Of a stretch of 7,083 bases of DNA, positions 6,436 to 7,083 are shown piece by piece. Source of the DNA: Clostridiales bacterium (lineage in GTDB: Bacteria; Bacillota; Clostridia; Oscillospirales; Acutalibacteraceae); contig JAAVYX010000211.1 of assembly GCA_022791355.1 (NCBI GenBank), forward strand, positions 1-7,083. The letters run 5' to 3'. The notes under the pieces are model-generated. The model made no database searches and was not told the origin of the DNA. It worked only from the letters and a program-made list of their open reading frames with translations. The first letter of the stretch is position 1. Every line of letters starts with the position of its first letter. The position numbers were made by a program, and so were the translations under genes.

Positions 6436-7083
6436 GTGGGCAGACTATTGGTAGTGACGTCCGGAAAGGGCGGGGTGGGCAAGTCCACCGTGGCCGCCGG
6501 TCTGGGCTGCGCCCTGGCCCGCCGGGGCCGGTCGGTGCTGCTGCTGGATATGGACGAGGGGCTGCGCTGCCTGGATTCCATGCTGGGCCTGTCCGAACAA
6601 ACGGTGTTTGACTTGGGAGACGTGCTGCGGGGGGAACGTTCGCCGGAGGACGCGCTGCTGCCGGTGGAGGGCTATGAGGGATTCTTTTTGTTGGCCGCCC
6701 CCCTGCGGGCCGGCGTAATCGACCGGGCCGACGTGGAGGCTCTGACCGGCCGGCTGATCGACCGGTACGACGACGTGATCCTGGACTGTCCCGCCGGTAT
6801 TGACCGGGGTTTTCGCTTTTCGGTGCCGCCGGGTTCCCAAGCCCTGGTGGTGGTCAATCATGAGCCGGTTTCGGTGCGGGACGCCGCCGTGGTGGGCGGT
6901 ATGCTGGAGGAGCTGGGGATCTATCCTCGTTTGATGGTTCTCAATAAGTTTGATAAAAAGCGTATGCAGGCCGGCTGCTTCCCCACTATCGACAGCGTAA
7001 TCGACGGTTCGGGCCTCCGCTTGGCCGCCATCGTGCCGTATGACGACGGGGTGGCCATAGCCGCCGCCAAGGGCCAGCCCCTG
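6436..7083 (+). CDS. minD: MinD-like P-loop ATPase (septum-site determination), 3' end missing
   Basis: The frame is open from GTG at 6436 to the window end (216 codons) and begins GRLLVVTSGKGGVGKST. The deviant Walker A motif KGGVGKS (residues 11-17) with the signature lysine at 11 marks the MinD/ParA group of ATPases. Further MinD landmarks are LLLDMDEGLRCLDSMLGL from residue 36 (MinD usually has D-x-D-x-GLRNLD), ILDCPAGID with Asp117 of the Walker B/switch II region, VSVRDA in place of the usual EVSAVRDA, and LNKFD at 169-173. In the Min system this protein binds the membrane as an ATP dimer and carries MinC to block division away from midcell. The C-terminal amphipathic membrane helix lies outside the window, so MinD identity over a FlhG or other ParA-like paralogue is likely but not certain. 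It has its own promoter and leader. Confidence 0.82.
   Translation, partial: MGRLLVVTSGKGGVGKSTVAAGLGCALARRGRSVLLLDMDEGLRCLDSMLGLSEQTVFDLGDVLRGERSPEDALLPVEGYEGFFLLAAPLRAGVIDRADVEALTGRLIDRYDDVILDCPAGIDRGFRFSVPPGSQALVVVNHEPVSVRDAAVVGGMLEELGIYPRLMVLNKFDKKRMQAGCFPTIDSVIDGSGLRLAAIVPYDDGVAIAAAKGQPL

Overview
The window reads as a GC-rich Gram-positive chromosome, most likely a gut Clostridia of the Oscillospiraceae type (Flavonifractor/Oscillibacter-like). This placement is inferred from strong Shine-Dalgarno sequences, GC-biased third codon positions, a lipobox lipoprotein, an AzlCD pair, a clostridial-style GGDEF-EAL receptor and a MinD-type ATPase. I cannot confirm the taxon from sequence alone. 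All supported genes lie on the + strand.

Layout. Bases 1-128 hold the last 41 codons of an ABC exporter ATPase/permease. Bases 129-404 are a gene-free gap packed with short perfect hairpins. Next come azlC (405-1220) and azlD (1217-1540), which overlap by 4 bases and encode a two-subunit branched-chain amino acid exporter. After 38 bases follows a lipoprotein solute-binding protein (1579-3057) with no permease or ATPase gene in view. After another 89 bases comes a 1004-residue membrane receptor (3147-6161) with an extracytoplasmic Cache-like sensor, a HAMP-like linker, a PAS-like domain, GGDEF and EAL. A strong 17-bp terminator hairpin (6200-6238) closes this block. A clear sigma-A-type promoter (6245-6273) then starts a roughly 155-base, possibly structured leader and a MinD-like ATPase gene that runs off the window (6436-7083).

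How the genes may work together. The pairing of an orphan binding lipoprotein with a c-di-GMP synthase/hydrolase receptor suggests a two-part sensor. In this model the lipoprotein captures a ligand outside the cell and presents it to the receptor, which adjusts c-di-GMP inside. The NspS-MbaA polyamine system of Vibrio cholerae is a known precedent for this logic, although NspS belongs to another binding-protein subfamily. This is the most interesting candidate in the window, and it is inferred from gene order and domain content. Whether azlCD belongs to the same transcript and physiology is open. The minD-like gene is a separate transcription unit.
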